Shown piece after piece: positions 7,418-15,861 of a stretch of DNA of 42,341 bases (position 1 is the first letter of the stretch; each line of letters begins with the position of its first letter). The stretch is taken from NCBI GenBank assembly GCA_021783525.1, contig JAJXTT010000001.1:1-42341 (forward strand), read 5' to 3'. The notes beneath the pieces are model-generated. The model did no database searches and had not been told where the DNA came from. It saw nothing but the letters and a program-made list of their open reading frames with translations. This DNA is from Pseudomonadota bacterium. Lineage in GTDB: Bacteria > Pseudomonadota > Gammaproteobacteria > Burkholderiales > Gallionellaceae. Both the position numbers and the translations under genes were made by a program.

Positions 7418-8932
7418 ATGAAACGCATCGCTTTTCGTGTTGATGCGTCAATCGCAATTGGCACAGGCCACTTCATGCGTTGCCTGGCTTTGGCAGATGA
7501 ATTGAAGAAGCACGGGGCCCACACCCGCTTCATTTGTCGGCCTATCCCTGAACATTTGCGGGCCCTGCTGACAACAAGGGGGCATGAGTTCAGGCCACTC
7601 AATTCCGGGCAGGAAACAAAACCTGATGGCGACCTCGACCATGCAGAATGGCTTGGGACAACGCAAGAGGCTGATGCACACGATTCCGTCGGCGCACTTT
7701 CCGACCAGCACTGGGATTGGCTCATCATCGACCATTACGCATTGGATGTACGTTGGGAGGCGAGGCTACGTCAGTCGGTCCAGAAAATCCTTGTCATCGA
7801 CGACATTGCTGATCGTCGGCATGATTGTGACATGTTGCTGGATCAGAATCTCTATGAGGACATGAATACCCGATATGCAGGCAAGGTGCCCGATGAGTGT
7901 CTCCCGTTACTCGGGCCGCGTTACGCCCTTCTGCGCGAAGAGTTCCGGAAGCTTCATGGACAAGTTGGTCCGCGCCTAGGATCGGTCAAGCGCATCCTGA
8001 TCTTTTTCGGAGGAGTGGACGTCGGCAACTATACTGGCCACGCGATACAGTCACTGGTCGAAACGGGCGTCACGGATATCCAGGTGGATGTTGTGATTGG
8101 TGCTCAACATCCGTGTCGTGAGTCGATCGAGGCTGCATGCTGTCTCCACCACTTTGCATGTCACGTGCAAACTGGGCGCATGGCGCAACTCATGGCCGCT
8201 GCGGACTTGTCTATTGGTGCGGGTGGATCAGCAACGTGGGAAAGGTGTTGCCTGGGTTTGCCTGCGTTAGTTATTAGTACGGCAGATAATCAACGTAAAC
8301 AGATTCAGGATGCCGCTCTAGAAGGTTTATTGTATTCCGTGGTGGCGAATGGCGATAACCTTGATCTCGCGATTCGGCACCATGTTCGATCACTTATGGA
8401 AAATGAATGCCTGAGGCGGTTGCTGTCCCGGAATGGGATGCATGCTGTGGATGGTCGCGGTGCGGTGCGTATTGCCCGCATGATCGGTTTCAGCGGGATT
8501 GAGATTCGAACTGCAACAGCGGACGATTCAGAGCGAATGTTTGTCTGGCGGAACCATCCTGCGATCAGGGCCGTGTCGCGAAATACTGACCCCATCGAAT
8601 GGCTAGATCACAATCGCTGGCTTACTTCTGTGCTCAGTGATCAGAGTAGATGCCTGCTTATCGGCGAGCTTGACGGGGCCCCGGTTGGCGTCGTGCGATT
8701 CGATATCCACAGCCATGAGGCGGAAGTTTCGATCTACCTGGTGCCTGATGTAGACAATTCAGGCTGTGGGCAAGGCCTTTTGCAAAGTGCGGAGGTTTGG
8801 ATGAAAGAGAATCGCCGGGAAGTGAATACTCTCCGTGCTCAAGTTCTTGGGGCAAATGAGCGTTCACACCATTTATTTGTGGCCGCTGGCTATGAGGTCG
8901 AAGCCACATCCTATTTCAGGAAGCTTCATTAG
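7418..8932 (+). CDS. pseG: Fused UDP-sugar hydrolase and N-acetyltransferase (PseG-PseH)
   Basis: A 504-aa bifunctional protein. Residues 1-350 are PseG, a GT-B-fold hydrolase that removes UDP from UDP-2,4-diacetamido-2,4,6-trideoxy-L-altropyranose; its N-terminal GTGHFMRCLALADEL carries the catalytic-base histidine at about H18. From about residue 357 a GNAT domain begins (IEIRTATADDSERMF...), with an acetyl-CoA loop NSGCGQGLL and a terminal GYEVEATSYFRKLH, matching PseH, which acetylates the 4-amino group before PseG acts. ATG 7418 has an excellent AAGGAGG at 7405-7411; the open frame extends upstream to 7196 only as a shadow inside pseF. The fusion puts steps three and four on one chain and explains why no separate pseH is present. 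Confidence 0.92.
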   Translation: MKRIAFRVDASIAIGTGHFMRCLALADELKKHGAHTRFICRPIPEHLRALLTTRGHEFRPLNSGQETKPDGDLDHAEWLGTTQEADAHDSVGALSDQHWDWLIIDHYALDVRWEARLRQSVQKILVIDDIADRRHDCDMLLDQNLYEDMNTRYAGKVPDECLPLLGPRYALLREEFRKLHGQVGPRLGSVKRILIFFGGVDVGNYTGHAIQSLVETGVTDIQVDVVIGAQHPCRESIEAACCLHHFACHVQTGRMAQLMAAADLSIGAGGSATWERCCLGLPALVISTADNQRKQIQDAALEGLLYSVVANGDNLDLAIRHHVRSLMENECLRRLLSRNGMHAVDGRGAVRIARMIGFSGIEIRTATADDSERMFVWRNHPAIRAVSRNTDPIEWLDHNRWLTSVLSDQSRCLLIGELDGAPVGVVRFDIHSHEAEVSIYLVPDVDNSGCGQGLLQSAEVWMKENRREVNTLRAQVLGANERSHHLFVAAGYEVEATSYFRKLH

Positions 8933-8937
8933 AAGAT

Positions 8938-9993
8938 ATGCAAAATGGATTCAAAATTGCCGATAGGCCAATAGGGCGTGGCCATGCCCCATTCATCATT
9001 GCCGAGATGTCTGGCAACCATAATCAGTCGCTCGAACGGGCCCTCGAGATCGTGGAAGCGGCAGCCAAAACTGGCGCGCATGCACTGAAAATCCAGACTT
9101 ACACGCCAGATACCATGACGTTGGATCTGGACGAACGTGAGTTTCGCATCAGCGACCCCAAGAGCCTGTGGGCAGGGACGTCGTTGTACAAGCTTTATGG
9201 CGAGGCTTACACGCCCTGGGAGTGGCATCAGCCCATTTTCAACCGCGCACGTGAGCTCGGTATTATCGCTTTTAGTACGCCGTTCGATGACACAGCAGTG
9301 GATTTCCTGGAAACCCTGGATGTGCCCTGCTACAAGATTGCATCGTTCGAAAACACCGATATACCCTTGGTGCGCCGCGTAGCGGCCACGGGCAAACCTC
9401 TGATCATTTCAACCGGCATGGCCACCGTCGCCGAACTGGATGAAACCGTGCGCGCTGCAAGAGATGCAGGCTGCCAGGATCTGGTCTTGCTCAAATGTAC
9501 CAGTACCTATCCCGCCTCAGCTGAAAACACCAATATCCTGACCATCCCCCACATGCGTGAGCTTTTCGGATGCGAAGTGGGCCTCTCCGATCACACGATG
9601 GGGGTCGGCGTGTCGGTTGCCAGTGTGGCTTTGGGGGCGACAGTGATCGAAAAGCACTTCACGCTCAACCGGGCGGATGGGGGTGTGGACAGCACTTTTT
9701 CGATGGAGCCCGGTGAAATGGCGCAGTTGGGGCTGGAAACCGAACGTGCCTGGCAGGCGCTTGGGCACGTGGGTTACGGCCCTACTGACGCCGAAAAGAA
9801 GTCTATTCAGTTTCGCCGCTCGCTATACGTGGTGCAGGACATGAAGGCCGGTGATGTCCTCACGCGCGAGAATTTGCGTGCCATCAGGCCGGGGTTGGGT
9901 TTGCCACCAAAGTATTTTGAACAAGTCCTGGGCAAGGCCGTCAAGCAGGATATTCAGCGTGGTACCGCGTTGGAATGGGGTTATATCGGGTGA
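8938..9993 (+). CDS. pseI: Pseudaminic acid synthase
   Basis: Condenses phosphoenolpyruvate with the 6-deoxy-diacetamido-altrose to give pseudaminic acid. The 351-aa protein has the NeuB-type TIM barrel (IIAEMSGNHNQSLERALE, AHALKIQTYTPDTMT, IASFENTDIPLV, ISTGMATVAELDE, VGLSDHTMGVGVS, VIEKHFTLNR), followed by a C-terminal SAF/antifreeze-like domain (FRRSLYVVQDMKAGDVLT). The GNHN and YTPDTMT forms are those of PseI rather than sialic acid synthases. It starts five bases after pseGH and completes the core pathway in this operon. Confidence 0.94.
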   Translation: MQNGFKIADRPIGRGHAPFIIAEMSGNHNQSLERALEIVEAAAKTGAHALKIQTYTPDTMTLDLDEREFRISDPKSLWAGTSLYKLYGEAYTPWEWHQPIFNRARELGIIAFSTPFDDTAVDFLETLDVPCYKIASFENTDIPLVRRVAATGKPLIISTGMATVAELDETVRAARDAGCQDLVLLKCTSTYPASAENTNILTIPHMRELFGCEVGLSDHTMGVGVSVASVALGATVIEKHFTLNRADGGVDSTFSMEPGEMAQLGLETERAWQALGHVGYGPTDAEKKSIQFRRSLYVVQDMKAGDVLTRENLRAIRPGLGLPPKYFEQVLGKAVKQDIQRGTALEWGYIG

Positions 9994-9999
9994 GCCACA

Positions 10000-11001
10000 A
10001 TGCATGATGCTGGGAATGAGTCGATGAAACATGATCTTGAGGATCAACTCCGCACCGATGTCACGGAACTCGGACGTTTGATGCTGGGTATGCGGGCCGC
10101 CTATGCTCGAGGCGAGAACGCGATGGAGTATGCGCGCAAGACAGCCGGTGCGCTTGGTAATTCCCCCGCCTCTACACTGATTGCCTATGATTTGCAGGCC
10201 GGAACCTATATTGCCGGGGCAAGGGCGAATCCTGACGCGCGTGCGCGCTGGTGTGGCCAGTTGGCGGAAATCCTGAATCCGTACATCTCAACGCAAAGTT
10301 CGATTCTTGAAGTGGGATGTGGTGAGGCCACCACCCTCGCGGGCGTGCTGAAGCGCCTGGACAAAACGCCCAAGCATGCGCTTGGGTTCGACATCAGTTG
10401 GTCACGCTGCGCTCACGGACTGACTTGGCTGGAGGAAAACGGTGTTTCAGCCAGGTTGTTTGTTGCTGACCTATTTGAGATTCCGCTGGAAGACTCGAGT
10501 ATCGATGTCGTGTACACCTCTCATTCGCTTGAGCCAAATGGAGGGCATGAGGAAGCCGCAATCAAGGAACTGATGCGAGTTGCACGCCGCGCGGTCGGTC
10601 TGGTCGAGCCCCTATATGAGTTGGCGGATGCAAAAGCACAGGAACGAATGAGGTCGCATGGATACGTTCGGGGCCTCAAGGAAACAGCTGAAAAGCTGGG
10701 GGCTACTGTGCGGGACTATCGCCTGCTCGATTATTGCGGTAATCCTTTAAATCCAAGTGGCCTCGTGCTTATCGAGAAAACTGGTACGAACATGACGGAA
10801 AGCTCGGAGATTCAGTGGCGTTGTTCGCTGACACATACACCGCTCACCGCTAATTCCAAGGGTTATTACTCTCCCACGACCGGGGTGGTGTATCCGGTGT
10901 TATCAGGGATCCCCTTACTGCGTGCAGGCCATGCGGTAGTAGCTTCTGCATTTAATGCATTTAATACCCAGAATGAAGATGAAAATGCCTACTCGATCTG
11001 A
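10000..11001 (+). CDS. SAM-dependent methyltransferase with C-terminal Trm112-like domain
   Basis: A 333-aa protein. Residues 100-240 are a class I methyltransferase: motif I ILEVGCGEATTLAG at 102-115, then VVYTSHSLEPNGGHEEA and a typical post-motif strand (RRAVGLVEPLYE). The last 65 residues (WRCSLTHTPL, GYYSPTTGVVYPVLSGIPLL) resemble Trm112/UPF0434-type domains, which form small beta folds that partner or stabilise methyltransferases. Only one cysteine is obvious in it, so zinc binding is doubtful. ATG 10024 is an alternative start with GGGA upstream. It follows pseI by six bases, so it may methylate the nonulosonate or the glycan carrying it; that is inference. Confidence 0.75.
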   Translation: MHDAGNESMKHDLEDQLRTDVTELGRLMLGMRAAYARGENAMEYARKTAGALGNSPASTLIAYDLQAGTYIAGARANPDARARWCGQLAEILNPYISTQSSILEVGCGEATTLAGVLKRLDKTPKHALGFDISWSRCAHGLTWLEENGVSARLFVADLFEIPLEDSSIDVVYTSHSLEPNGGHEEAAIKELMRVARRAVGLVEPLYELADAKAQERMRSHGYVRGLKETAEKLGATVRDYRLLDYCGNPLNPSGLVLIEKTGTNMTESSEIQWRCSLTHTPLTANSKGYYSPTTGVVYPVLSGIPLLRAGHAVVASAFNAFNTQNEDENAYSI

Positions 11002-11085
11002 AAATAGTCTATTTGAGTATTTTTTGATTTTGCTTATTCGGTCTTTGTTGTCTAATAAATTCGAACACTGTAATACTCACTTTCT
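11002..11085 (+). other. AT-rich spacer, possible promoter or operon break
   Basis: An 84-base AT-rich gap, the longest break between 2010 and 19357. It holds a T-run (TTTTTT at about 11021) after a weak AT stem, and a -10-like TGTAAT at 11069-11074 placed 18 bases after TTGTTG at 11045-11050. The -10 would put the RNA start almost on ATG 11086, leaving no room for a ribosome site, so a promoter here is only a possibility. Confidence 0.25.
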
Positions 11086-12723
11086 ATGATCGAACGATTT
11101 TACAAACGACTTAAGTCAGGTGTTCGAAAAGTATTTAAAAATGAATGGCTTGGAAAGCTTGATGGAATTGAAAAAGAAATCAGGAAAAAAGAGCCAGACA
11201 GGATTTCCGGTGCATTACGTATACTGATTGGGCCTTCATTTGCCATCTATCCGCCTAGTTTTATTCTGGATAGGGCATTGAGTTATGCCTTTCGTTTACG
11301 AGGGGCAGAGGTTATACCGATTTACTGTGACAGTGCTCAACATACTGAATGTAATTACGTCGGGGGGGACTGGGGAGGGAGAGAAAACTTCAAAAAGAAT
11401 TGTGCGAATTGTAAAAAAACTTCTGAAGTTTTATGGAAACAAAACCCAATCAAGCCCATTCCGTTCTCTCGAAATATATCTGGTGTTGAGAAAGCCAGGA
11501 TTTCTGCGGCTGTCTCGCGCATGAGTTTCGAAGAGGCCTCTTGTTTCGAAGAGGATGGGATCGAGTACGGCAGAATGGCAAAAGACATTCTCGTCAATAA
11601 CTATTTAGTAGCAACTCCATCGCTCATTACTGATCATGTAACCTTGCTCAAGGTTCATCTGGAAAACTTATTGGTGGTGAGTCTCGCATATTCCAAAATC
11701 TTAGACGAGCAAAGACCGGATGTGGTTGTCTCGAACGATAGTTATTATGGAATGTGGGCGATTCTGGAGCGCCAATGCAAGGCTCGGTCAATTCCTTTTT
11801 ATTCGCACTATCCGGCAACAATCAACCGTGTTGCATTTGCATATAATGATGCGGCCATGAATCTGGATTTCTCAAAATCATGGGATTCTTTCGCAAGTGC
11901 ACCTCTTTATGCAGAAGATGAAGCGAAAATAAACAGATGGCTAATGGGGCAAAGAGGGTACGTTATTGATACGACTAAGCTTGTAGGTCACGAAAGTGAG
12001 GAACCCATACTCCAGATCATTAACACCAAAAAGTCTACGCTAATAATTGCTGCCAATGTAATTTGGGATCTTGCTGCTTTAGATAAGCAAATAGTTTTCA
12101 AGGACATGGTCGACTGGATCCTTCAAACCATTGAATGGTTCAGGTGTCATGAGGAGTACCAGTTAATCATCAGACCTCATCCGGTTGAGGTATCTCCCCA
12201 AATACCAAAAACCAAAGAAACAGTCGCCTCAGCGATTGAGTTGAGTGGCGTGGTTCTACCCGCGAACGTGTTTCTCCTCAAGCCCGATGCAAAAATTACT
12301 TTGAACGAATTAATTGATCGTTTTGATGTGCGTGGCGTGGCCGTGCATACCACAACGGTTGGATTCGAGTGTCCTGCGAAGGGAATGCCCGTCATCACAA
12401 CCGCCAAATCCCCTTACCGGGGCTTTGGATTTACATTCGATCCGAATTCACCCGAGGATTATTTTTCAGCGATTCATGATCTTCTGCAAGGATATCGAAC
12501 GGTCCTTTCCGAAGATGCCCAATTGTTGGCCAGGAAATTTATCAAGTTTTACCATTTTCACTACTACGCCAATATCGGTCTTTTCTCTGGGAATCCTCCA
12601 AAAATTTCGGATAATTTTGTGAAGATATTGGCTGATAACGATGGGGCCTTTGGCTACGTCGTGAATTCGATTCTGGATGGGGCCCCCATCAATGGCAGCA
12701 CCAGATGGATCCCAGAAACATGA
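11086..12723 (+). CDS. Capsule-synthesis-like glycosyltransferase with cysteine cluster
   Basis: A 545-aa protein of unassigned function. The C-terminal half looks like a GT-B donor domain of the capsule synthesis (KpsC/KpsS) kind: LIIRPHPVE, then VAVHTTTVGFECPAKGMPVI followed by KSPYRGFGFTFD. The N-terminal half has a GT-B-like acceptor start (LRILIGPSFAIYPPSFILDRALSY) and four cysteines at about 81, 89, 106 and 109, the last two as CANC. Some pseudaminyl- and Kdo-transferases belong to capsule-type families, so transfer of CMP-Pse is a reasonable guess from its place after pseI. Base composition is clearly AT-richer than pseI, pointing to separate transfer. No clear Shine-Dalgarno sequence precedes ATG 11086. 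Confidence 0.65.
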   Translation: MIERFYKRLKSGVRKVFKNEWLGKLDGIEKEIRKKEPDRISGALRILIGPSFAIYPPSFILDRALSYAFRLRGAEVIPIYCDSAQHTECNYVGGDWGGRENFKKNCANCKKTSEVLWKQNPIKPIPFSRNISGVEKARISAAVSRMSFEEASCFEEDGIEYGRMAKDILVNNYLVATPSLITDHVTLLKVHLENLLVVSLAYSKILDEQRPDVVVSNDSYYGMWAILERQCKARSIPFYSHYPATINRVAFAYNDAAMNLDFSKSWDSFASAPLYAEDEAKINRWLMGQRGYVIDTTKLVGHESEEPILQIINTKKSTLIIAANVIWDLAALDKQIVFKDMVDWILQTIEWFRCHEEYQLIIRPHPVEVSPQIPKTKETVASAIELSGVVLPANVFLLKPDAKITLNELIDRFDVRGVAVHTTTVGFECPAKGMPVITTAKSPYRGFGFTFDPNSPEDYFSAIHDLLQGYRTVLSEDAQLLARKFIKFYHFHYYANIGLFSGNPPKISDNFVKILADNDGAFGYVVNSILDGAPINGSTRWIPET

Positions 12724-13649
12724 GAAATGGTGTTTTCTATATGAAAGCCATCGTTGGACCGTTTATTTTTGAGCTGAAAAGAAGGCGACTAAAGAAAGAC
12801 CTGCTTTCTAAGATGACGGCGGGCTCCGGTTATCTGTTTTCTGAAAAAGATGTTGAATTATATGTAGCGGAGAGATTTGCAAAATTGCCAATAGCGAGCG
12901 TGGATGGCACAGATGATCCCGCGCTTTTGAAAGTGACGCTTGGCGGAAAACAGGTTTTTTGGCCATCGAGCCTATCTCCCGATGACTTGCCCTGGCTTTA
13001 CCATGAGATATTTGATCCTTTTATAGGAAATCCATCTTCCTATGATCACCCGGGGATTGGTTACAGGAACAGGGAGTGGGTCATTGATGCGGGCGCTGCA
13101 GAGGGTTATTTTTCCGTCTTTGCTCTAGAAAACTCTTGCGGGAAAGTGCTTTGTATCGAGCCACTTTCGATCATGAAACCTGCTCTTGAACGCACGCTTG
13201 CCTCGTATTCTGGTATGGAGCGGTCGACAGTTATCACCGCTGCTCTAGGCGAACGACCTGGTTTTTCCGAGATACAGATTGATAGCAGGCACATATGTGA
13301 CTCAAGAATACTGCTGGATACTTCACCCATAGAACGCTCCGAGAATGCCCCAAAAACTGAAAAAGTCTCAATCGTCACGATTGATCAGTTGGTCGATCAA
13401 TACTCGCTCGGGAAGGGCGGGGTAATAAAAATGGATATAGAGGGTTTTGAAATGGCGGCTTTGATGGGGGCGACCGAAACTATGAAGCGCTATAAGCCGG
13501 CTCTGGCTATTGCTGTGTATCACGATCTGGATAACGCAAAAAAGTGCGCTGAAATCATTATTACGGCCAACCCTGAATATAAAATCGAATTCAGGGGATA
13601 TTACGGATATTTTGACCCGCCGCGCCCTTATTTGGTTTTTGCGTTTTAA
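12720..13649 (+). CDS. FkbM-family methyltransferase
   Basis: A 309-aa SAM-dependent methyltransferase of the FkbM type, a family that O-methylates sugars and polyketides. Visible features are the SAM-binding WVIDAGAAEGYFSVFALE, the acidic loop VLCIEPLSIMKPALERTL, and the diagnostic GGVIKMDIEGFEMAALMGA with its following helix. ATG 12720 overlaps the preceding stop as ATGA; starts at 12705 and 12741 are also possible. It is AT-rich like its upstream neighbour. The target is probably a hydroxyl on a sugar of the surface glycan, but no residue identifies which one. Confidence 0.83.
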   Translation: MRNGVFYMKAIVGPFIFELKRRRLKKDLLSKMTAGSGYLFSEKDVELYVAERFAKLPIASVDGTDDPALLKVTLGGKQVFWPSSLSPDDLPWLYHEIFDPFIGNPSSYDHPGIGYRNREWVIDAGAAEGYFSVFALENSCGKVLCIEPLSIMKPALERTLASYSGMERSTVITAALGERPGFSEIQIDSRHICDSRILLDTSPIERSENAPKTEKVSIVTIDQLVDQYSLGKGGVIKMDIEGFEMAALMGATETMKRYKPALAIAVYHDLDNAKKCAEIIITANPEYKIEFRGYYGYFDPPRPYLVFAF

Positions 13650-13666
13650 TTACGGCAATCCGAAGA

Positions 13667-14641
13667 ATGAAACGAGCGCTAATCACCGGAATTGCCGGCC
13701 AGGATGGTTCATATTTGGCTGAATTGCTGTTGGCTAACGGTTACGAGGTCCATGGCATAGTTCGAAGAGAGGCGCTTGAAGACCCTCATCATCGCTTACT
13801 CAATATTCAGCATATTCTTCGTGACATTAAAATTCATGTCGGGGCAATAGATAACCATCTAAGCATTTATAAAATCATTTCGCTTGTTCGGCCTAGCGAG
13901 TGCTACCACTTGGCATCTTCAAGCTTTGTGAGTTACAGCTTTGAAGACGAGTCATCGTTATTGGCTAATAATTTCACCGCTACCCATGCTCTTCTGGCGG
14001 GAATTAAGGAACTTGCACCTGAGTGCCGTGTGTATTTTGCCGGTTCCAGTGAGATGTTCGGCGATGCGAGAATTTCCCCCCAAAATGAATCCACATCATT
14101 TAACCCTCGGTCGGTTTATGGAATTTCTAAACTAGCGGCATTCCACCTGGCCCGGAATTACCGCGAGCATCATAAATTGTTTGTTGCAGCCGGCATTCTG
14201 TATAACCATGAATCATCCCGTCGTGGATATCAGTTTGTAACCAGAAAAATCAGCTCAACTGTCGCCAAAATACATCTTGGCCTAGAGAATCGTTTGGAGC
14301 TTGGAAATATCGATGCCCAGAGAGACTGGGGATATGCACCGGATTACGTAGTGGCTATGCATGCAATGTTGCAACAAGAAAAACCAGAGGATTTTGTTAT
14401 TGCCACAGGAGTTCTGCATTCCGTTCGGGATTTTCTGATTGAGGCTTTTTCGGTCGTGGGTCTGGATTATGAGCCCTACACATATGTTAACCCCGATCAT
14501 TTCAGGCCTGGTGAAGTTGTGCCCCTTTGTGGGGATGCCAACAAGGCACGAAACGTGTTGCACTGGCGGCCAACAAAGACGTTTGGGCAGATCGTAAGAG
14601 AAATGGTTGAATTCGATATTGCCAGGCTTGAAAAGAAATAA
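13667..14641 (+). CDS. GDP-mannose 4,6-dehydratase-like enzyme
   Basis: A 324-aa extended SDR beginning RALITGIAGQDGSYLAELLL, the cofactor motif typical of GDP-mannose 4,6-dehydratases. The catalytic region is GSSEMFGDA, with the Gmd-type Ser-Ser-Glu, and YGISK at about Y151/K155. The later RDWGYAPDYVVAMHAML and FRPGEVVPLCGDANKA follow the Gmd pattern, though the usual RDWG.A.DYV..MW has H for W. A canonical Gmd tail lies at the left edge, so this is a second, diverged copy with AT-rich codon use. It could supply GDP-4-keto-6-deoxymannose to the aminotransferase at 16288, or act on another NDP-sugar or as a 4-reductase. Confidence 0.75.
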   Translation: MKRALITGIAGQDGSYLAELLLANGYEVHGIVRREALEDPHHRLLNIQHILRDIKIHVGAIDNHLSIYKIISLVRPSECYHLASSSFVSYSFEDESSLLANNFTATHALLAGIKELAPECRVYFAGSSEMFGDARISPQNESTSFNPRSVYGISKLAAFHLARNYREHHKLFVAAGILYNHESSRRGYQFVTRKISSTVAKIHLGLENRLELGNIDAQRDWGYAPDYVVAMHAMLQQEKPEDFVIATGVLHSVRDFLIEAFSVVGLDYEPYTYVNPDHFRPGEVVPLCGDANKARNVLHWRPTKTFGQIVREMVEFDIARLEKK

Positions 14642-15861
14642 TGAGAGTTTTGTTTACCACCCCAATTTTGGAACACCCTGCGGCTGGCGGGCCCCAACTT
14701 CGAATCGAGAATTCGATCAAGGCGCTTTCGGCTGTATGTGAACTAGATGTTGTTTATCGGGCATCAGATAGTCCTGAGGTTGTCAAAAGGACGAGCGAAT
14801 ACTTTGAGCCATTGTGCGTCGAATATCACGTTCTACCGTTACCGCATTACAAGTCCAGAATTCATCGCTACCTTTCGCTACCTGAAAGGCTTATCAATAA
14901 ATTCTTTGATTCTCGTTTGAAGAGGCACGCTCAATTCATCCTTGAGCACATCGACCGAAGAGGGATCGATGTGCTGTGGTTTGGATACGGCAACATTTCT
15001 TATCCTTTGATTCGTCTCATCAAGGCCCGTAGACCTGGATTAAAGGTGGTTTGTGATACCGATAGCGTATGGTCTCGTTTCATTTTGCGTGAGGTGCCCT
15101 ACGCTAAAGGATTCAGAAAACTTAGGATCCTGCGAGAGGGAAGTAGAAAAGAGGCAGAGGAGCGTGCCTGGGTGGATCTTTGCGATGTCACGACCGCTGT
15201 ATCTGAGGTGGATGCCGCGTATTATCGAGGGATCGCCGCGGATCCAGGCAGGATTCACGTATTTTCCAACGTCATCGATATACAGAGCTATCAATTAATT
15301 CCCGGCCCGCCTTCAGGCTTCAAGAAACCCGCAATTCTTCTTGCAGGGAGTTTTGGACATTACAACAGCCCGATGGATACGGCGGCACGATGGATGCTGG
15401 AGGAAGTGTTCCCTAGAGTTTTGCGGGAGTGCCCTGACGTTCATTTTTATATTGTTGGGCGGAATTCCGATGTTGGGTTTGGTCATCTCAATGGGCCAAA
15501 TATTACGGCCACGGGTCGGCTTGATTCGGTGTTACCGTATTTGTGCAACGCCGATGCCGCCCTAGTGCCTTTGAAATTTGAGTCCGGAACTCGTTTCAAA
15601 ATACTTGAAGCGGGTGCATGTAAAATACCAATTGTTTCCACGACATTGGGTGCCGAAGGTATACCTGTTGTTGATGGGCAACATATTCTTATTGCAGATG
15701 AGCCCGTGGCCTTCGCGGAATCAGTTGTCAGGGTCTTGAAGGATAAATATCTGGCCAAGCGCCTTGCTCGGAATTGTCACGATTTGGTAATTGAACAGTT
15801 CAGTGTTGAATCCTTGACTATTGAGGCAAAAGAAATTCTGGGATATCTAGATCGTGATTGA
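14641..15861 (+). CDS. Glycosyltransferase, GT4 type
   Basis: A 406-aa GT-B glycosyltransferase. The N-terminal domain starts MRVLFTTPILEHPAAGGPQL; the C-terminal donor domain includes ILLAGSFGHYNSPMD, CPDVHFYIVGRNSD and the key FESGTRFKILEAGACKIPIV, whose Glu contacts the donor in GT4 enzymes. ATG 14641 shares its A with the previous stop (TAATG). Sugar donor and acceptor cannot be read from the sequence. The gene is AT-rich like the block starting at 11 kb. Confidence 0.85.
   Translation: MRVLFTTPILEHPAAGGPQLRIENSIKALSAVCELDVVYRASDSPEVVKRTSEYFEPLCVEYHVLPLPHYKSRIHRYLSLPERLINKFFDSRLKRHAQFILEHIDRRGIDVLWFGYGNISYPLIRLIKARRPGLKVVCDTDSVWSRFILREVPYAKGFRKLRILREGSRKEAEERAWVDLCDVTTAVSEVDAAYYRGIAADPGRIHVFSNVIDIQSYQLIPGPPSGFKKPAILLAGSFGHYNSPMDTAARWMLEEVFPRVLRECPDVHFYIVGRNSDVGFGHLNGPNITATGRLDSVLPYLCNADAALVPLKFESGTRFKILEAGACKIPIVSTTLGAEGIPVVDGQHILIADEPVAFAESVVRVLKDKYLAKRLARNCHDLVIEQFSVESLTIEAKEILGYLDRD

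Noticed and set aside
11045..11074. Sigma-70-like promoter before the 545-aa transferase
   Set aside because: The -10 is too close to ATG 11086 to leave a ribosome site, and AT-rich DNA gives such matches by chance. Kept only as a possibility in the spacer entry.
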